Shown here: positions 60,402-64,000 of the stretch, in pieces
Numbering within the stretch: the stretch's first letter is position 1
Layout: the number at the start of each line of letters is the position of its first letter
Source of the DNA: Adiantum capillus-veneris
Taxonomy: Eukaryota; Streptophyta; Polypodiopsida; Polypodiales; Pteridaceae
Assembly: GCA_014529385.2 (NCBI GenBank)
Contig: CM043959.1
Coordinates: forward strand, 55,434,253 to 55,498,252
Reading direction: 5' to 3'
DNA length: 64,000 bases
Position numbers and translations under genes: made by a program
The notes under the pieces: model-generated
Told to the model about the DNA's origin: nothing
Databases searched by the model: none
What the model saw: the letters and a program-made list of their open reading frames with translations, nothing else

Positions 60402-60790
60402 CTAGGCAACATAGAAGGAGTGTTCATTGACACTCGAAACAAACAAAGAGTACAGAGATCCATTTTTACTACCTTTCGTCATGATAAGGGTGTTCTTGCG
60501 GATCATCCAAGAACGATTACCAAAAACTGTAGTGTAGCCAAGATCATCCAATTGCCATATAGAAAGAAAGCTCTTTGTAAGCTTGGGCACATGTCTGGCA
60601 TTCTGTAACACAAAAGTAGTGCCATTATGCATCTGAAGTTTCACATCACCAATGCCAATAATGTCAAGCTCATAAGAATCACCAAGCTTGACTATGCCAT
60701 GCATGGATGCATAAGAGGAAAACCACTCTCTATGCGGTGTGACATGAAGACTTGCACCAGAATCAAGAATCCAATTCTGTGCATAACCCT
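60402..60790 (-). pseudogene. Element G protease
   Basis: The catalytic motif WILDSGASLHVTPHREWF is intact near 60,770-60,730, followed by GIGDVKLQMHNGTTFVLQN and HVPKLTKSFLSI. This protease keeps the canonical DSGAS, unlike element F. Confidence 0.88.
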
Positions 60791-60802
60791 CATCCTGTGC
60801 AA

Positions 60803-61910
60803 CTAAAGCATCTGGAGTGAGATCTGAAGTGAAATGAGAACATATGAGGGATCTGTTGTCATCTCGGCATGAATCTCTGTGGGCATAATGATCATCATTG
60901 GAGGAGAAGCATCCTCTACTGCAGTGGTAGGTATGGGAGACTCAACCACATTGAGCTCCTCAATCTTTACCGTACTTTTTTCTTTACCAGAATTATCCTT
61001 TTGCATGCTTTTGTGATCTCTTAAGAAACTACGACAATCCTTTTTGTAATGACCCTTTTTGTGGCAATAGTAACACTCGACATTTCTGGCATTGCTGTCT
61101 CTACTTTGGTCCGTGTGTCTGCTAGGACTACGAGGATTTTTCTCTCTACTTTTGCTTCTATTTTTGTTCCTGTCACGACCTCTTGCTTTCGTTGAACTGC
61201 CAGCCATATATGCATCTCCATGACTAGCACCATCGAGAGATTTATGTCATATCTCTTCAGTGAGCAACGCATCTATGACAGAATTGAACTCTAACTTGCC
61301 ATTTGGAGTTGAATTGCTAATGGCTGTGCAAAAGATATCCCATGAATTGGGTAGAGAGCATACCAAGAATATAGACTTGAGTTCGTCGTCAAACTCCTTA
61401 AAGCCCTGAGATGTCAGTTGATTGAACAAGGAGTTGAACTCATTTAAGTGACCAGAAACTGTGCTACCTTCTTTCATTTGAGCTTCATAAGCTTTTTCAT
61501 GAGAAAAACTTTTTTGGATGCACTTTTGCTCTCCTATGCTAAACATAAGCTATCCCAAAGTTTCTTGGTTGTTGTCTTCCCTATGATAGTGAAGAACACT
61601 GACTCAGCTAGATGTAGACGTATCGTAGCCATGGCTTTTGCATCCAAAAGCTCCCACTAAGCTTGTGTATAGTCATCATCCTCTGCGCGCTCTTTCAACG
61701 GTTTTGAGAGGCTTTTGTTTATCAAAACAAATTTCATGCGCTCTTTCCACATGGTGAAGTTGCTGCCATCGAAATTTCGAATGAAATACTCTTCTTTTCT
61801 GAAGAAAAAGCCATCACTGACAAGAGGGTTTGAGAGATGCCAAACTATGGCGAGAAGGTGTAGAAATTTGGGCAGAGTCTCCTTGGTATCGGGAGTAAAA
61901 TTTCAACCGA
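60803..61910 (-). pseudogene. Element G gag and zinc knuckle
   Basis: The N-terminal gag near 61,860-61,560 shows FDGSNFTMWKERMKFVL. The UBN2-like core at 61,546-61,247 includes MKEGSTVSGHLNEFNSLFNQ and ALLTEEI. The knuckle CYYCHKKGHYKKDC sits at about 61,030-61,080 after an Arg/Lys/Ser-rich stretch. Confidence 0.85.
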
Positions 61911-62060
61911 AATAGACTCAAAAGTGCCAACAATGAAAGTCACGAAATATTTCAACCGAAATAGACTCAAAAGTGCCAACAATGAAAGTCACGACTCAAA
62001 AGTGAAATGAGTCTATTTCAACCAAAATAGACTCAAAAGTGCCAACAATGAAAGTCACGA
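61901..62060. repeat. Three copies of a 44-bp unit
   Basis: TTTCAACCGAAATAGACTCA plus AAAGTGCCAACAATGAAAGT recurs at 61,901, 61,950 and 62,017. Confidence 0.85.
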
Positions 62061-63255
62061 CTCGTAGGAAGGAAATCCAGCAGAGTCTCCTTTATATGAG
62101 GAGTCAAAACTCAACTCAAAATATACATAAATGTGCCAACTGCACTAATTGAGAATCTACTGACCGCCAACTCGGCGTCAAAAGCATAGAAATCCGTCCA
62201 AATACATATCCTATGGCAAGGGTACCGTAAAGGGGAACTCTAGCTACCTGTATCACCGAAAGTTTCTCAACATTCAAGCACACCCCAGCTCAAAGAAAAC
62301 CTCACGCTATCGACCCTCCAAAGGCTAATGCAGACACAAATGGACTAGCCACAGTTTCAGAAAGGGCTCTTTCGGTCCGAGTCTCAGAAACGGCCGGGAA
62401 AAACTGTCAAAATAGCCAAAGATGGCTCCACACGTAGTACAATGGGCAGTGTCCGCAACTCAACGTACATGAGTAAAACCGCGCTCAAATAGGTGCCAAG
62501 AACTGCTGCATGCAGTAAAAGAGATCCCTACGGGGATATCTGCTCTCAAAAGAGCTCAGTAGCACTAGGTGTGCTCACAACAAAATGCATCTGTCAACGC
62601 ATTTGTCCGTAGAGAATCTGTTGTCGAAATGACTGCCAACTCGCTTGCGAAAGCGATGTGTCTGGTAACCTGGAGAATCTATGAGTGAATGTGCTGAAAA
62701 ACCCCCTATAACCTGTAACCTACGTGTCGATGTCGCTATGTGCCGATTTTTGCCGCCGCGTAGAAATATGCTAGTCGAATAGCCGCCAAAGGTGTCATAT
62801 CCGTAAACTATGTCATACAGTGCGATCAATACGCTCAGTGCCGATGCCGGGTGTCACTCCTCTATGATAGAGGTACCTCACCCGCGCATGTCTCAAGCAC
62901 GGTCGTCGATCGCGGAAACGCGCTTGTCTGGGGAAACACTCGGTGTGTGGGTCGGATGTCAGAGATCCGTCGCAATGAGCAGTGTCGAGCCGGTGCGCAT
63001 GAGCGGTGTCGATGTCGATGTTGCCTTCCACACCACCGGACGGAAGTGGCTAGCCGAGTAGCCGTAAGACGCCTATGCTCGAATCCGGTATCGAGCGGTC
63101 AATGCCGAGTCGGATCGGTATCGATCGTAGATCTCGCTCGATCTGTCAAGATCGCTGGACTCGGTGTGTGGACGTCGAAGTCGGGTGACGATGTCAAAGA
63201 AATCAATGTCGAAATCGGAGAATCGTTGATGTCGACGATGAGACTCTGGTCTCTT

Positions 63256-63301
<46 letters not shown>

Positions 63302-64000
63302 TTCTCAAGCTCTTTGGCAGCGAGGTTGTTGAGGTCTGTGTGGGAATGAGCCCTTGTACACAAGAGTTGTAAGGCTCATTTATTTGTTGCTGAGTGCCAG
63401 TGCGCGCTGCCAGAGGGGGGTATTCAACGCCAAGCACACAATGTGTGTGTGTGTGTGTGTACACACACAACATGCCGAAATTGTTGCCCTTCTCCCAACG
63501 CTCATGACCTCTAGATTTGATTCAGATCGACACTACCTGTATTGCACCCCCGATTGCTCGCCTTCTCCTGTTGCACGCCTGTAGAGAGTAAGCTCCTGGT
63601 CCTTTCGATTGCAGCGTTGCAGCTTTGCTTGCCCCCAATTTTCTACTGCTCGGCTTGCCTTCCAAGGCTTTGTTTCTCCTCTCGATTGCCTTCGACTGCA
63701 AGCTCTCAATTTCCAAGCTTCAAATAGCCTTTGGTCAAGCTCGCTACTGCCATGCTCGTTCTGCCCGAAAATGCCTCCTCTGTCTCAATCTCCTGCACAT
63801 TGCCCGATTGTACAATTCTCCTTCTGTTGCCGACAGATCCAATTTGTTGAGTACAAGGGAATTGTACTTGCTCGATTGGATTCGATTCCAAGCTTTGTTT
63901 TGCTTGGCCTGCACTCGATTTTGCCTACTAATCCTGCTTCGAGTTCTTTTTGCAAAGCACCTTGATGCTCCAATTACGAGGCTTTCTCCTTTGTTTGTCC
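62061..64000. other. No gene recognised
   Basis: CpG-richer sequence at about 62,560-63,250, a CT tract (63,261-63,299) and a GT/AC tract (63,442-63,470). Reading frames here are short, overlapping and without motifs. It could include the leader or LTR of element G, but no primer-binding site was found. Confidence 0.4.

Larger units (their letters stand above)
57634..61915 (-). mobile_element. Ty1/copia element G, decayed
   Basis: gag, zinc knuckle, protease, integrase, RT and RNase H occur in copia order on the minus strand. Next to a polypurine tract (AAGTGGGAGG), the 3' LTR begins TGTTGGGTGTAGG at 57,659 and is cut after about 25 bases by element F. The 5' LTR was not found before the window end. 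Numerous stops and frameshifts. Confidence 0.88.

Noticed and set aside
62810-63372. Overlapping ORFs in the CpG-richer end region
   Set aside because: No motifs, similar openness on both strands and low-complexity ends; not supported as genes.

Overview
This is a nuclear window from a land plant. The support is GT-AG introns in host genes, an intronless PLS-class pentatricopeptide-repeat (PPR) gene, LTR retrotransposons primed by initiator tRNA-Met, a Rep-helicase Helitron and very many (CT)n/(GA)n/(CA)n microsatellites. The long TE-filled intron and the style of the PPR gene suggest a large fern-like genome; that assignment is inference. No bacterial or organellar segment was recognised.

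Layout. 1-1,500: 3' end of a spliced gene with an amino-methyltransferase-like SAM motif. 1,500-7,000 (-): decayed Helitron with HUH Rep and Pif1-like helicase, plus a spliced accessory ORF. 7,000-9,200: microsatellites and tandem repeats. 9,240-10,943 (+): PPR gene truncated inside its E motif. 11,000-21,024: an LTR relic, then internally deleted Ty3/gypsy chromovirus A with unequal LTRs. 21,025-21,964: 3' end and LTR of element D. 21,965-24,470: foldback element and tandem repeats.

24,475-38,933 (-): a four-exon universal stress protein (USP) gene. Exon phases and splice sites give a complete 172-residue protein. Its 13.1-kb intron 2 holds a LINE; gypsy C is inserted in that LINE (TSD CCGCG) and gypsy B in C (TSD GCTGG).

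41,216-45,195: coding-poor LTR element E (487-bp LTRs, TSD GCTTC). It carries seven 29-bp units whose short flanking arms differ between units yet stay self-complementary, and a tRNA-like cloverleaf. 46,531-50,232: a 1.98-kb tandem duplication. 52,404-57,628 (+): Ty1/copia F (321-bp LTRs, TSD TTTCC), inserted in the LTR of copia G (-), whose body runs to about 61,900. The last 2 kb hold repeats and no recognised gene.

Apart from the USP, PPR and methyltransferase-like genes, the window is layered transposons. A, B, C and D look like related chromovirus lineages: A, B and C share protein layout, D matches the LTR of B, and a GGCGCC-centred LTR block recurs in B, C and D. F and G are independent copia lineages.
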